Numbered from the stretch's first letter, positions 36,172 to 49,539 are shown. The stretch: 64,000 nucleotides of DNA from Isoetes taiwanensis (GCA_021234155.1 JAJEKV010000051.1:1114754-1178753), one strand, 5' to 3'. Numbers and translations: made by a program. Notes: a model not told the origin generated them from the sequence alone.

Positions 36172-36453
36172 GTATAGTATGGTTTACATACTGTATACGG
36201 CTTATATAGATTTCTGAATGCTTGACTGTGCATGCATTGCATGTAGTTCTGGCCTTAGTGCCAATCTATATGGGATCTTTCCCAATTTTTCTTCTATGGG
36301 ATTTATTCCCCAAATTTTTCTTTTATGGGATTTATCCCCAAATTTTGCTACTATATGACATTGAATAAAATATCTTATGCATTGATTTTGTTTTAAACAG
36401 AAAAGAAGAGTTCTTTGCAACAGGATTGATGGAAGGATAAAACTACAAGTATT

Positions 36454-39400
36454 TTTTTTTTTTTTTTTTTTTTTTTGTGGAAACGGCAGTAGTATTATAT
36501 TACATGTAATTACATGGTAATACAAAAAGACAGGGGGAAACCCCCTGTACTAAAGGCCAAATTGGAAAATGGCCTTAACACTCCAGAGGAGGATAGTTAC
36601 TAAGATTAAAACACTGATTGAAGTTTTTAACAGAATATCAGAAACAAAATTATAAAAGCTTAAAGTTTCTTTTGTTCTGGTAGATCCTGGCCGGTGTCTT
36701 GAAGTCTTAGGTTTCGCGTGACTCGATCTAAGGAGATTATTTGTAGAGGCGTGAATGGTAAACCTAAAAAGCAGATCATCGAGCTCCTGTGCTCCATAGG
36801 AAGAGGAATCTAGAATGTAGAGGATCCAAGACTCTCGGGCCTCCATACAAATTTGAAGCTTCTCCTCAAAATAAGGCTTGATCTCCTGCTTGAAAACCCA
36901 GATATCATCATCTTTCAGTACTTGTTGTAAGGTTCGAATCATTATCGTTTCTGTTTTGACTCCATCAAGCAGAGCTGCCAAAGACACCTCGATGAGTCAT
37001 AGGATCTAGTATCTTAGGAACCTCCGGGCATGGCCGCCTTCATAATGTTTATTGACCAGATAATCTGTTACAGACATTAGAAGTGTTACTGAAGTAAGAC
37101 GAAAAGAAAGCATAGAACCCTTGAAAAGAGCCCAAATCATCCCATCTTTTGTCATAATTGCATCCTTTTTTCATTCTATGAGCCATGGCTGCTTCTGCTA
37201 GCTCCAATTGAAGGGTAGTCTTAAGATAGTTCAAATCTGGACTGTGGTGGTTAATGGCAACATTGTTCCTATGTTTCCAAATTACCCACAGGCATAGTGA
37301 TCTAATTGTGTCCACAAAAAGGGAAGAACTTGCAAGAAAGTCAAAAAGATCATGTTCAGCAGCTGGAATTGCACCAATATGATTGCCTATCCAGGACCAA
37401 AAGGGGGTCAGCCAAGGACAAATAAAGATGTGTGTGGATGACTCGGCTTGGCCACAACCTAAAGGGCATCTGTCAGAGTTTTGGTTATTGTACTTAGCCC
37501 TGTAAGCATTAGACTTCAAGCTTTTGTTCAGGAGAAGCCACCTGAAAAGACCCACCTTCTTTGCACATTGAAGTTTCCAACCTTTCCTTATAACCTTAGT
37601 GGCTTCCTGATCTGTACAACCCCATTGACTGGCAACTTTAGTTACGTGGTCTCAAAGACAAGGAATAGACTTTAGCCACATTATACCCTTTGCCATCCAT
37701 GGCCCGATTACGCCATAATGTCATGCTCCCCTCCCTCTATTGTGTCTTGTTAGAGCTTTGTAAATATTTCTATTGGAACTGGTATCTTGTAGGAGACTAG
37801 AGATTTCCAACCATGTTTTCCAGTTCTCACCATTTACCATGTTACCAATTGTACCCAGGCCCCTATCCATCCACTCCTTGTATTTTCTTGGATGTTTAAG
37901 TGCTAGGCATCCATCATTTTCACTAACCAGCCCTTGATGCCAGAAGAAATTGAAGTTTTCTGAGACTTGTTCTATTGGATTCGCTTTAAAACACACGTAA
38001 AACACGATTCCAAGCTTGGATGATCCTTCTCATTATGGTGGAAGTGCCTGATCCTGTATTAAGTTGATAAAATGCTGAGTCAGGAAGGTGATGGGGTGTA
38101 GATGGACTTCCCACTATTGTAGTCTTCCCAATCCAATACTTAGTAAGGACAAGGGCGGGGGATTTAGCAGCTGGGTCCAGAGCTCTCCAGACCAACTTAG
38201 CTGCCAGAGCTTGGGCCTGCAGGAAAAGGTCTTTGCATCCCAACCCTCCTTTCCTTCTAGGTAGAGTCAAATTTTTCCAACCTACCATGTGTGTGCCCTG
38301 CCAAATGAATTCCTTCATTATGATCTCTAGCTCCTGATAGGTCTTCTTGTCTGCAATTATTGCTGAAGAGAAGTACACATGAGAGCTGGCAATAACACTA
38401 TTGATTATCTCTATTCTCCCAGCTAAGGATAAAGACTTAGGATACATTTGAAGTTTTTTCTTTATCTTGGTCACAATGGGTTCCCAAAGGCCATGCAGAC
38501 TCATGTTGAGAGCTAATGGAAGACCTAACAATTTGGTAGCTTTTTGGAGGCCACAAACACTTATGCCTTCAATGTGATTCTCAAGGGTGTCAGAGATGAA
38601 GGCACACTTTTCCTTGTTCAGGACCACCCCAGAAGCCTTCCCAAAAAGTTCCATTGCAGAGAGGAAATTTCTAATACTGTCCCCTTGTCTTTTTAAGAAC
38701 ACAAAGGTATCGTCAGCATACTGCATTACTGATAAAGCATCTTTTGAGTCAGGAAGATTTAAGCAGCTAATCTTCTTATCTTGTTGCATCTTCATGCTAT
38801 ATCTAGTAACCATTTCTGCTACTATTAAGAAGAGATAGGGGGCTAAAGGACACCCCTGTCTCACTCCTCTTTTGCACTCGAAAAAGGAGGAGGGAGAGCC
38901 ATTAACCAAAACTGTTGAGCAGCCAGTTACATTGAAGCCAACTATTTTCCCAATAACTTTGATCGAGAAACCCAAGCGTGCCATGGCTTTGTAAAGAAAT
39001 TTCCAGTCAATGGTGTCATAGGCTCTTTTGAAATCCAATTTTAAAAGTACACAACCTTGATTGGATAGTTTATTTCGGTGTAACCCTTCATAAGCTCCAA
39101 TGAAGTTGTCCAAGATGCACCTCCCGGAAGAAATCCGCATTGTCTTTGGGATGATCTTATTAAGAAGAATCTTTTTATCCTATTGGCAAAGATCTTAGCC
39201 AAAACTTTATATGTCACATTTGTTAATGAGATAGGCCTCCAATCCGAAAAAAATTAATAGGCATATCTACCTTTGGGATGAGGGCAATTAGACTGCATTA
39301 ATTCTTTGGATGTAATTTCTCACCGCCAAGCACCTGCATACAAATGTAACTATGTCCTTGTTCATTACATCCCGAAATGATCATAAAATTCAGGAGGTAG

Positions 39401-39819
39401 ACCGTCGGGACGGGGCTTTTCCCATGAGCCATACTCCTTAATGTGCTTAAAATCTCGCTTCCATTGAAGCGCCGGTTGTACATCCTGAATATGGTCATCT
39501 TTTGAGCCAAGGTATTCAAAGAATTCATCCATTTTAGCATTGTCATTATCCTTGGCTGTAAATAACTCCTTGTATTTAGTGTAGAACAATTTTTGGATGT
39601 CCTCTTGTTTAAAGAGCTCTTGTTGATTGTCATCTCGAACTGAGACAATCCCATTGTTCATAATTCTGCTTTTAGCAGCTCTGAAGAAGAATTTTGAGCT
39701 GCAATCATCCATGCAGTTCATATATAGACTTCTGCTTTTTATGGCCAAACTTTTAGCTTCATATTCTTCAATCAACTTGACTTTCCTTTCCAGGGACTCC
39801 TCTCTCTGTTGCAGCTGAA
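36454..39819 (-). mobile_element. LINE-A, 5'-truncated L1-type element
   Basis: A poly-T run from about 36451 marks its 3' end on the minus strand. The 15-bp duplication AAAACTACAAGTATT at 36439-36453 and 39820-39834 brackets it, proving target-primed insertion into the RT exon of copy 3. It is 3.4 kb and lacks the endonuclease domain, so it is 5' truncated. Confidence 0.9.
36550..39775 (-). pseudogene. LINE-A ORF2 remnant (RT and zinc-binding domain)
   Basis: In order on the minus strand: the pre-RT region with KPRPDGLPPEFY (39775-39365), the RT core (39140-37986: LLKLDFKRAYDTIDW, GVRQGCPLAPYLF, YADDTFVFL), and a zinc-binding reverse-transcriptase-associated domain (37555-37049: CPLGCGQAESSTHIF then CPWL). 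A 145-residue frame at 36987-36550 may be the C-terminal part. Frame shifts separate the parts, so no full protein is made. The family is the plant L1-like LINEs. Confidence 0.8.
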
Positions 39820-41936
39820 AAAACTACAAGTATTAAAAGAAAAAATAGATAAAAAGTATGTGCATCTTACCTATCTTTCCAAAGTTGTTGATAAAATCAG
39901 CTATACTAGTGCTTTCAAAAGTGTTATTAGCAGACATCTTGGCAGTATTGGTTATGATGCATGGGAAAACACAACTTTCGGGTGGAAATATATTAGTAAT
40001 CTTAAAGATATGTTCTATAAACCCAAAATTGTCTTTACAAATGATTGTCAGCCGGCTTGCGTATGCTCTATACCAAGGTTGCAGAAATTTGTTGATCCAA
40101 GAATTGGACATATTCGTACTACAGATATTAATATTATACATTGCAAAGGCTTGAGAAATTGGTTTGCACTTGGGCTAAATTTCATCCCAGATTGTCCTTT
40201 TACTATTACAAAGTATATGGAAGAAATTGAGATCACAATTGAGCAGTTTTTTCATGTGCACAGATTCTCCTTCATGACTTTTGATGAACATACTATACAG
40301 CAATGCAAATTGGATCTGATGAATGAAATAAAATGGTTAGCTAAGCTATTTGTGGAAAGCAATGCACAGATCAGGAAAAAATTCCTTATTGAGGATGAAA
40401 ATATTATAAAAAATATGGAATGGTTAGTCAATAATCTGTATATTTCAGGTGTCGATAAGGCAGCTAATAATCCAGTGTTTATCTGCCCATTGCATATCAG
40501 AATGGAAGCTAGTGTCAGACTTAATAGTAATGATTTTTGCAGCAGTGCAATTACTAAAGATCAACTCATTTTACAAGTCCAAACAGAGATTTTTAATATA
40601 TTGGGGGATGGACATATTGGTAGCTTGGAACTTCCGTACCTTCTTGGGATCTTTAAAGCACATAAGTTTGAGTATAGATGGATAACAAATGCACATGATA
40701 CAATCTTTTCCATCCCTGCATCTATTGTTTCAGCTGGTTTGAACCTGATACTTGATATATGGCCTTCTATTTGCTTTGAAAGGTGTAGTAAAGCTAATGT
40801 TTTCCAAAAAAATAATATTAAAGCTGCATGGGTGGTTAATTCTGTATACGATGTTGCATGTAATATTCCAGCAAAAATCAGTGATGTCTTTGTGGCAGAT
40901 ATTACCAAATGCTATGAAAATATCCCTCTTTATGGGGAGTATGGGATCTGCAATATAATGGAAAAGGTTATTTTAATGGCCTGGAGCTTCCAAAGGAAAA
41001 ATCATGCTAGATGTGATATCTGGTACCAAGTTCAAGGAAATGGTAAAATTACCATGGAATGGAAGAACAAAGCCCCTGAAAGTAAAGCATGGAAAAAGCT
41101 TGATAAGGAACTCTTCATTACACTGAACATATGGCTGCTTAATAATTGCTGGCTTCTTATGCATGATGGTATTTTTAAACAGGTTAAAGGTATTCCTATG
41201 GGGTTTGCTTCAAGCCCAGGATGGTGTAACTTATATTTGGCAGCACTTGAATTGGACTTTATTACTAAGCTTATTAATGAAGGAAGACTGCAGGAAGCTG
41301 CTGCCTTCAAGTTTACGTTCAGGTATATAGATGATTTGCTCAGTATTAATAATCCTGCCATTAGAGGTTTTCTTGGCCTGTTAAATGAAAATATTGAGCC
41401 AAATATATATGACTTGGAACATCTGGTCATCAAAGATGAAACAGGGTATTGTAAGAAGGGTGACCCTATTGGTAAGAAAGTTGACTTCCTTAACATGTCT
41501 ATTGAGATTATGGCACATCACACAGGCCTATATAATACTGTGAAGTTTGATAAAAGAAATAATTTACCTTTTAAGGTGTCAAGATTCATACATGCTAGCA
41601 GTTGCAGGCCATATATTAATGCTTGCAATGTAATCATATCACAAATTCAGCCATTACTTTATGTGCACAGCAATCCAATTTGGGCGGCTGCTGATGTGTT
41701 GGAACTTATGAATTGCTTCATCAGCAATGGCTTCAGGAAAGAGGATGTATGGTTTAAAGTTATCAAGGTTCTAAGGCACGAACATTTCCCAGGACTCAGA
41801 TATGATATTGCTACTGTTATGTTTGAGCTTAATAAATCCAGATCAGCATGATGTTTTGGTCTGCTTATTATGGATTAGTCTGTGTACTAAGGATCAAGGT
41901 GATTGGTCTGCTTATTAGGGATCAAAATACATATAC

Positions 41937-42285
41937 ATTATATCAGAAGCATCTTTTGGCACTATGGAGGGTGTTTTTAGCCAGCATATTGAAATAGCTG
42001 CTCACTATGATGTTATATACAAAAGATACAAATTTGATATGAGAAATATACTACAGTTTGTGGCTGCTGGATTTACTTCCAACTATACAACACATATTAG
42101 GGCTGGCAGTGAGATCACATCACAGCTACAATCGGTTTTTTTTGGTTCATAATAGTCCTACTTTGACTAGTACAGGTTCAGTGGACCTCAGTAATTGTTT
42201 TTTCAGCAAAAGGCTTGCATGGATATATGTAGAGCATAAGATACTCAATATTTTGATTCAATATGATTCTCTAAGGCCTAAATAA
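41937..42285 (+). pseudogene. Relic of an RT C-terminal region after the copy 3 RT
   Basis: The frames at 41964-42152 and 42135-42285 align by eye with the thumb part of the RT that ends at 41851: HIEIAAHYDVIYKRYKFDMR against SIEIMAHHTGLYNTVKFDKR, then ITSQLQS, VHNSP, and DLSNCFFSK against ELMNCFISN. A frame shift near 42135 breaks it. It is absent from copies 1 and 2. It is an old, decayed duplication of the RT 3' end. Confidence 0.65.
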
Positions 42286-42681
42286 AGTTTATAGACATTG
42301 TTAATCTGTCTTGATTATTTTAATGTACTTGGCAATGAGATCCCTAACATTGTAACCCCATTCTTTATGATAATGTTTTGATATCTATCTAATATAAGTC
42401 ATTCCCTTTGATTCTGTTTTGATTGTATTCTAATGATCCTATGGTAACAGTAACAAATTTGTTGTGAATAATAAGAAAAAACTGGTAGGAGGTATTCCTT
42501 TGACAACCAGACTATATATAAAATATAGTGGCAAAGCAAAATACATTTGTATTATAGATATAAAGTGGACGAAAACAACAAAATTTTAAGCCAATGGTGA
42601 TAAATATTTGGCTTATGGACAATAACTTGACATTAGGTAACCATACATTAGAGGGCATGTTCCTGTTTTAACTGAAAAAAG

Positions 42682-43584
42682 CTAAACCTGGTTTTTCCTA
42701 ATGCGGTGCAGGGCAGCACCCTTCAGGATCTTCATATCCCACTCTAGTTTGTTTCCATTATAAGTAAATTCAAGGACATCTCCAAGGGTTAAACCAAACA
42801 ACTTCTTAAAACTATTCCAGCCCACTCCTAGGCAGCCTCTGCTACTTTTGGCTACCAGGGAACTCTTCTGATTTCCGGGTCCAGTAATTACAACAGTATA
42901 TCCCCTTGGTGGACTACGCCACTTGTTTTCATTCTCTAGTACCTAGTAAAACATAAAAATTTTTTACTGAGAACCCTAATATAATGTATGGAATTTAAAA
43001 ATATAAGCATACCAGGCCTCGGTTTATATTGGCTCTGAGTAGAGCGACACGAAACGGTTTATGGGATGGTGGTTCATCTTCGTCAGAAATGTCATCATCG
43101 GAAGTATCTAGCTCGTTATAGTTGACTGGTTCAGTTGCACCATGCTGATTATTGACACCACGCTGATTCTTAGTAGGCTTGCTGTGACTGGTGCTTCCTA
43201 GTTGCCAGTTACCAATAGGTTTCACGCGATAGTTTCCATCACAGATCTGGGCAGTTAAGCGAGTCCCATTGTTGGACAAACTACATAAAAGCGCAGTCCC
43301 TTCTACCATGTTGTTTCCTTTCAGAAATGATTCCCAGCCTTCGGTGAAGAAAGTTCGACCACCCACAGTAGCTATATAAATGGAATACTCCTTCCGATTT
43401 GGTCCTATGCCAACAATGTACTGATCTCGGGCGAGCAGTACTCCCTCGGCTTCCTGTAAAATCTCGATTACGGTTAAGACTGAAATCTGTGTGTAAAGGA
43501 AATGTTCATAAAACAATGTATCAGGTATTTTTTGCTCACCAGCAAATGACCGAACTTGACATCTACTAAAAACACAGTCGCCAT
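42682..43584 (-). CDS. Antisense gene with two B3-like domains (copy 3)
   Basis: Exons 43584-43540 (MATVFLVDVKFGHLL; donor CTG|GTGAGC), 43453-43013 (donor CTG|GTATGC) and 42942-42682, all phase 0, 248 residues. The first B3-like half is almost unchanged from copy 1 (GGRTFFTEGWESFLKGNN, GTRLTAQICDGNYRVKPIGNW) while the linker has diverged. The second half keeps GWNSFKK-type and LTLGDVLEF-type residues. Strong conservation of the domains and relaxation in the linker is the pattern of selection on protein function. Confidence 0.75.
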
Positions 43585-43924
43585 AGCTGAAAATACGATG
43601 GAAGTATGGACTTGGGAAATAGATGAGTGGCTTCGGCCAGGAAATGGCTTAAAAAATAAAGACAAACGGAGTAAGATTTATTAGGATTTAATGAAATGAT
43701 GATATATCTACTCTAATTATTGCTTGTGTAAGGCCTATTTGTAAGGCCTAGGATAGTACCATCACAGATAATAATTAATTTTGGGTATTATCTTATTCTT
43801 AATTTTTTTTATCAATACTAGCTTTATTTTCTAATACTCTACCAATGGTTAGTGTAACCCTCTATAATATATTCCCCTTGTCTACAAAAATCCCTTTAGG
43901 ACATTTTTTAACTTTTAGTTGGCA

Positions 43925-43956
43925 GGAGGGTCCCTTTGCTAGCAAAGGGATCCTCC
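43925..43956. repeat. Terminal palindrome of copy 3
   Basis: Same palindrome as in copies 1 and 2. The following 50 bp to 44009 are also nearly identical to copy 2, more conserved than the rest of the non-coding part. Confidence 0.7.
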
Positions 43957-45534
43957 AATCCCTTTTGTTAACATATGGGACCTTATCTGCCTTCCGGTAG
44001 GAGGTAGGAATCCTATTGTTTAAATTTGGTTTTTCTGTCAAGTGAAAAACCTTTTAGGATTTTTTTTTAAGGTTCGTTCCCTAGGTTTTAAGGGTTTTGG
44101 CAGCCCGGAAAACTTTCCGATAGTCCAAAAATCGAGCAAGCATTTTTGCATGATTTCGATGTTGGCTGGATTAGGAATATTGGTACCAGGATAATTTTTC
44201 GATAGCCTAAAACTCAAATTCGGGGTTCGTATCATTCCGGCAAATATGGCATCGAAGCCACGAACAGCAGTCCTCTCTATCTGCACAGACCAATTTCACA
44301 CATGGTTGGGTAGGATTTAAGGATATTGTTGGGCAATTATCGGACGCATTTATACAGGCAAGCTCAAGCTTTGATTTACTGGAGCGACTAAGGTAGGTCT
44401 GGCTTTTTGAAGACTAAAATTTCCCGTGCTTTATTTCCCGTGCATGTGAGTTGTAGACCAATGCTACAGACCGGATGGCCCTAATTTGATCTCTGATGCA
44501 AGGCTTAATGATCTGAACAGCTTCGGCGGATGCAACAGCTTCGTTGGCCAGTATGGACAGTTGTAGACAGTGGAGTTCTAGGTATTTGATAACCTTTGAG
44601 AGGATTTTGGGCAAAACTGCAAGGAACGAAAAGAAAGAAAATGGCGGATGTTGGAGCAAAAAACAGACAAATAGGCCAGATCTTCTTGACTATTTGCTTT
44701 GAGATTTCTCTTCTCCAGATTCATGACAGAGTTATAATTGATAGAACCGTATTATAATTTAGTCAAGACGACTAACTTTACTTTGTGAGATTTATACAGA
44801 GTCTGGAGTATATTGTTTAAACTTTCTCTCTGTTTGCATGTGAAAATCCACAAGTCTCTTCCTATCTTTTACTCATCTTCATGGTCGTAGTCTGAATTGG
44901 GCCTCACTTATTCAAGTTTTATGCATGCAGTCACATTGGCTACAGAGCATATTATGTTGATTGGACATCAATGCTGCTTTATAAGCCTTTTACAAGTATC
45001 CTGTGATAGAAAGTAAGTTAATAAATGTACTCTCACAATATGTACAGTGGTGAAATAGCCTTTAAGTTTTTCTGGTTTAATTTCATACATTGGTCTTGGT
45101 GTTCTGTTATATGTTGGTTGATCTGATAAAGTTTACTTTTATCAGGAGAAGAAATGAAGAGTTCGTTGTGAGGTCCAAAGGAGCAATGACTAAATCATCC
45201 CAGAAGTACTGGAACGAATACCTGGCAGTAAAGCAAAGCTTGCCCATGAAATGGTTATACATTTTGCTTTGCAAACTTTATTCATTAATAAGGCTGTCTT
45301 TTTTAAAAATTTGTTGGTTGATGTTTAAGTGGCAAATATTTACAGTCACTTGGAATAGTAATGGCATTTTGCATTATTCACCAGTTGATTGGTTTGTCAG
45401 TAGATGCAAGCATCTTCAACAAAATGCATGGAAAGAGTTAATATCTAATTGTTTTTGCAACACATTTCCAGGTTCATCATGTTAATGCATAAAAGGCTGA
45501 TTCATCTTTTATAAGGACACATTCCTAGCTTTAG

Positions 45535-45908
45535 AATTACCTACTTGCCTTTTTGCATATGGTGCATTTTGAATTTCCTCTAGAAGATATGGGTTGCTAA
45601 CAGAATTGAGCACTATATTGCAGGAGTTGCATTTGAAGTGCCGGAGCTTTGCAAAATCAGAGATAAAATGCTTTGTTCCTGCTTAAGATGGTGGGCTCAA
45701 TCTTTATTACAAGTATCTACAAAATGCATCCAAGTTGTCCCTATTGTTAATGCACCGATTAGTTATTCAAATTGGCTACGTTCCTTTATTCCTATGCTAA
45801 AAGGCCAAGTCCCTTTTCATAAAGCTGCATTCTAGCTTTAGAATTACCTACTTGCCTTTTCGTATTTGCTGCATCTTGAATTTCTTCTAGAAGATATACA
45901 TTGCTAAT
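45535..45908 (+). repeat. Local direct repeat pair
   Basis: 45535-45602 and 45831-45908 share CTAGCTTTAGAATTACCTAC and a following TAGAAGATAT, separated by about 230 bp. Confidence 0.7.
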
Positions 45909-47120
45909 AGTTTCATTGTTATTTGGAGCCTTTCATTGGAAATACATAGCTTTTATATAAATTGGAGCTTTAAATCCAGAATTGTCATTGTTTGATTGCA
46001 GGAAGGTAGAGTGTGGACTTTTCTAGGATGTATTGGTGTTGGCCTTTATGCACCCTTTCGAATATCCCCTTTTTCTAGAATATGCCATTTTTCAATTTCA
46101 GCCTAGAGCGCTCTATTTTCTCAATTAGCCATTCCAAATAGGAATAAATGCCCAGAGTGTGAGGCAATCCTGCAGTGAGCCTTTTGTTTGAGCTTCAGCA
46201 TGGTGGTACGAGCACAAGATACGTTTGGTATGTCTAGAACTTTGTTCCTTGGTTTTTGTTCTTCTATATTCTAATCTTTTTTGTACTAGGCTTAATAGAG
46301 AAGCCAACTTTGCTTTAATTCAAAACAGGTCTTTGAGTGGAAACCAGCCTGCATCTAGGATACTTTTGTGATCCTGTTGCTTGGGTGCAGGGGACAACAT
46401 GTTTAGACTTCTTTAAGGTTAGAGATTGATGTTAGCAACCCTGCTCTGTGCAGCTTTTTGTGAACCTGAACCAGCTCATATCCATTTCCACCTATTGGCA
46501 AGACAAAAGAACTGATATAATATGGTCCCCAATTTGTAGTATAATTCGAGTTTGTAGCATGCCAAGATACATGTTTCTACAACATAATGTGTATATAAAA
46601 GCTGAGTTCAGAATTCTCTCTGTTACAAGACTTTGCTATGTAGCAGCACATTTGGCATGAGAGTTGGTTGCCCGTGATTTTCTCTGTTACAAGACTTTGC
46701 TACAATTTCAGAGATACACATTATGCTGGCTGCTATCATAATGCTTGGTCAGATTTGGGTTTCTTATTCTTTAATTGGATTCTTGAGCTATGTAGTACGA
46801 ACTTATATGCATGAAAGGCCTCTTTTCGACATCAATCTATTGTATTATAAGATGTCCTCAACAAATCTATTGTATAGAAACTCTGATAAACATGAACGTG
46901 ATTCATTTTTCTGATATGAGGAAGCTCCAAATGCTACGTATGTTATACGTATATTATACGTTCTGCATTTTATTTGTGTTGTTTACATTGGTTTCTATAT
47001 TTTGGATTAATATGATTTGGTCTCCAGTTTAAGAAAATCCTATTTCCTTCAATGTTTGAAGTTAGAGAAGAATAAATATAGTCCTTGCATATTCAAATCA
47101 CTTTGCATCTTTTAAAAAAT

Positions 47121-47305
47121 CATTGATTTACTGCCTCTGTGTACATCCTCTTAACCGTAACACCAAACATTCTAATCCTTAATTTCTAGCGGCTCTTAAA
47201 AGTTAAGTGACTTTACAAACCAAAAACTATTGATGTACTGCCTCTGTGTACATCCTCCTATTCGTAACACCAAATGTTGTAATCTTCAACTTCTAGCGGA
47301 TCTCA
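47121..47305 (+). repeat. Local direct repeat pair
   Basis: 47121-47197 and 47227-47305 share ACTGCCTCTGTGTACATCCT, GTAACACCAAA and TTTCTAGCGG-type segments. Confidence 0.7.
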
Positions 47306-48616
47306 ACCTTTTTTTAGCCCATGCATAACAATCTAAAGGAGTACTGGCATTGAGGTCGAACTTACATGCTCCAGTCATATCTTCTCTCTAAAATATCATC
47401 AAAATACCTACCTAAAAAGGCAGTAAAAAAATTACTTAAAGAAGCACCTAATGACAAGAGATTATAGGCCAAAGGGCATTGAAATGATGATGGAAAAGTA
47501 TTGCATCCCCATTTGCATCACCCTCATCCTTTTCTCCTTTGATTTTTCATTTTTGAAGCACTAACTCCAAGTACATAATGGCATTTGGTTGTATTATGCC
47601 CTTCTTGAAACAATTGCCTAATTTTGCATTGAGATTTGCCATACATTTTAAAATTCACATTCACTATAATAAGTGCAAATGACATTTTTTACCTATTCAT
47701 ATCCTCCAAATGCCACGCAAGGACACATGTAAGCACACCTCCTGAGCTTTACACAACCTCGCATACACATATGACCACACCATATAGGCTCACATAACGT
47801 AAAGAACAATTGGTTGGTCATTCCAAAATAAAGAGTTCAAATTCAAAGTCACGTAAATTCTTGCCATTTTAAATGTTAAATGGCATCTTAAATAAGTCTC
47901 CATCGGTTTCACAAATTTATAGTGCACTAAAAGTTAAATATGATGCTTTCCATACTAACAACAATGCATTTCACTTTTGAAGCATGGTCACCCTACTTTA
48001 TTTCTCACCCTCACTACTACTTCACCTTTGATTTACTTGACAAAAGGTGTCTTCACAAAAGAGATCAAAATTCTAGCTATAAGATTCTATGAGGTATATA
48101 CGATCACATGATAAGATCATACTACAATTAGAGTTTAGGGTAATCAAGATCTGGCTTAATTGTAACTTGAAGAATGGTAATTAATGACTTGCATTCCAAC
48201 CTTTTGAAAACGAGAGGTGTATCGTTAAAGTTCTTCAATCATTATGCTTCCTTAGCTTAGCCTGATCAAATATAGAAATTGAGAGCGACTATTTTTTCTC
48301 ATACATGATTTTACATGAGGGTACCGTAGCACACCTGCTTTGATTTATTCCCTTGCTCAGCAGATCAAAATGTGGCGTCCTAAAAGTCCATAGCCACCAA
48401 TCTCAAATGATGTTAACTCAAGTTAATCTAATATTGGATGAGTGAGCTCAAGCTATGAAGATCCATAAAACTTCGTGAGGACATCTAATGCCCTCCTTGC
48501 TCCAGTTACAATGTTTGTTCTATTCAACATCCAGCTACAAGATCCAGTTCTACACAATGGTTATTTATCTTCACCACTATGCCTCCACTACACCACCTCT
48601 CTAAATTATTACTAAA

Positions 48617-48644
48617 GCCCGGCAACGCCGGGCACCATAACTAG
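48617..48644 (+). mobile_element. Helitron 3' end
   Basis: A perfect GCCCGGC-AAC-GCCGGGC hairpin followed by ACCATAACTAG and then T. Plant Helitrons end with a GC-rich hairpin about 10 bases before CTAG and insert between A and T. Here the insertion is into the TA tract that precedes copy 4. The 5' end is not identified. Confidence 0.65.
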
Positions 48645-48660
48645 TATATATATATATATA
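48645..48660. repeat. Short (TA)n tract before copy 4
   Basis: TA dinucleotides between the Helitron end and the copy 4 start, matching the TA tract in front of copy 3. Confidence 0.8.
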
Positions 48661-49289
48661 AATTCTCAATATTTTAATCTACTGTAATCTGCTCTAATCT
48701 AATCTACTTCAAATTGCTGGGCATAGCATAATGAGTTGGACACCTAATGTGGACTTATAATCTATGGACTGGTTTAGTCCATAGCATAGGACAGATAACA
48801 TTGGGTTAGGGGGTTTTTTGGCTGGAGCATTGTCCACCCTGGGACAAGGTTAATATGAAGGGAGCATAAATTGCCTGTATCCTTGCAGGTCCAAGTGAGC
48901 ATCGAATAGTGCAACAAAAAGGTTGCATACACTTGCCCCAATTTGGTTATATCCTAACCCCTATGGTATGATTTGGGAATTGAAATGATTATTACAATAA
49001 GATATGATGGATAGATATTGATGAGCAGTTTCTACCCCCTAGCATTTAAATTAAGGATGGGTCAAATTAATACTATAATTACAGGCCAAAGGTTGGAGGT
49101 AATACGAACGTGCAGTTGTAGCATAGGTTATGTGTTGGGGGAGGATAGGGTCAAGTATCCCAAGGGGTAAAATTACTATGGTTTTTTATGGCGTAAATTT
49201 GGGCACAAAATGTTGGTAACATATGCTCGAAATATGTTACACTTAACTAGCATTCTCCAATGGTACTTACAATAAAGTTTTTTTTGGCT

Positions 49290-49316
49290 AACCCTAATTT
49301 GAAAAGCAAACCCTAG
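49290..49316 (+). promoter_or_regulatory. Two telo-box motifs (copy 4)
   Basis: AACCCTAA at 49290 and AAACCCTAG at 49308, same as copy 3. Confidence 0.4.
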
Positions 49317-49539
49317 CGATGGTGTGGCGTCTACGACAGCCTTGGGCTGATAGGTGCTGACGGATCCCTAACGAACCATGGATGACCTTTTGGTAGTTTG
49401 TTACATGCAAAATATCGACATATGACATCTCGGATTGATCAAGACAGGTAACCAGCTGTTATGATCCCTTTTTCTTAATCTTCTTGTAACATTTGCTTAG
49501 AACAGATTAGTTTTTGGTAATCTGGTTTAGCCTCCATGC

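Larger units (their letters stand above)
36401..41851 (+). pseudogene. Penelope-like reverse transcriptase (copy 3), split by a LINE
   Basis: The exon begins at 36401 (TTAAACAG|AAAAGAAG) with KRRVLCNRIDGRIKLQV, conserved with copy 2. The LINE insertion follows within codon 18 or so. The frame resumes at about 39824 (LKEKIDKKYVHLTY) and runs intact to 41851. Motif A is VADITKCYENIP (Asp at 40898), motif B GIPMGFASSPGWCN, and motif C YIDD (41324-41335) instead of the YMDD of copies 1 and 2. Thumb residues and the lack of GIY-YIG are as in copy 2. The enzyme core is uninterrupted, so the LINE is a recent arrival in a formerly active gene. In the present state the N-terminal exon start is disconnected. 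Confidence 0.75.
44010..48600. other. Unassigned 4.6 kb between copy 3 and the Helitron end
   Basis: AT-rich with short frames only. A minus-strand frame at 44414-44659 (EAVASAEAVQIIKPCIRDQIRA) and a plus-strand one at 45125-45260 look protein-like but are too short to place. Part of 47100-48600 probably belongs to the Helitron whose 3' end is at 48644. Its 5' end was not found. Confidence 0.35.

Noticed and set aside
47121-47305. CRISPR-like repeats, also considered for the 57-bp and minisatellite repeats
   Set aside because: Too few units, irregular spacers and a plant nuclear context; ordinary local duplications.
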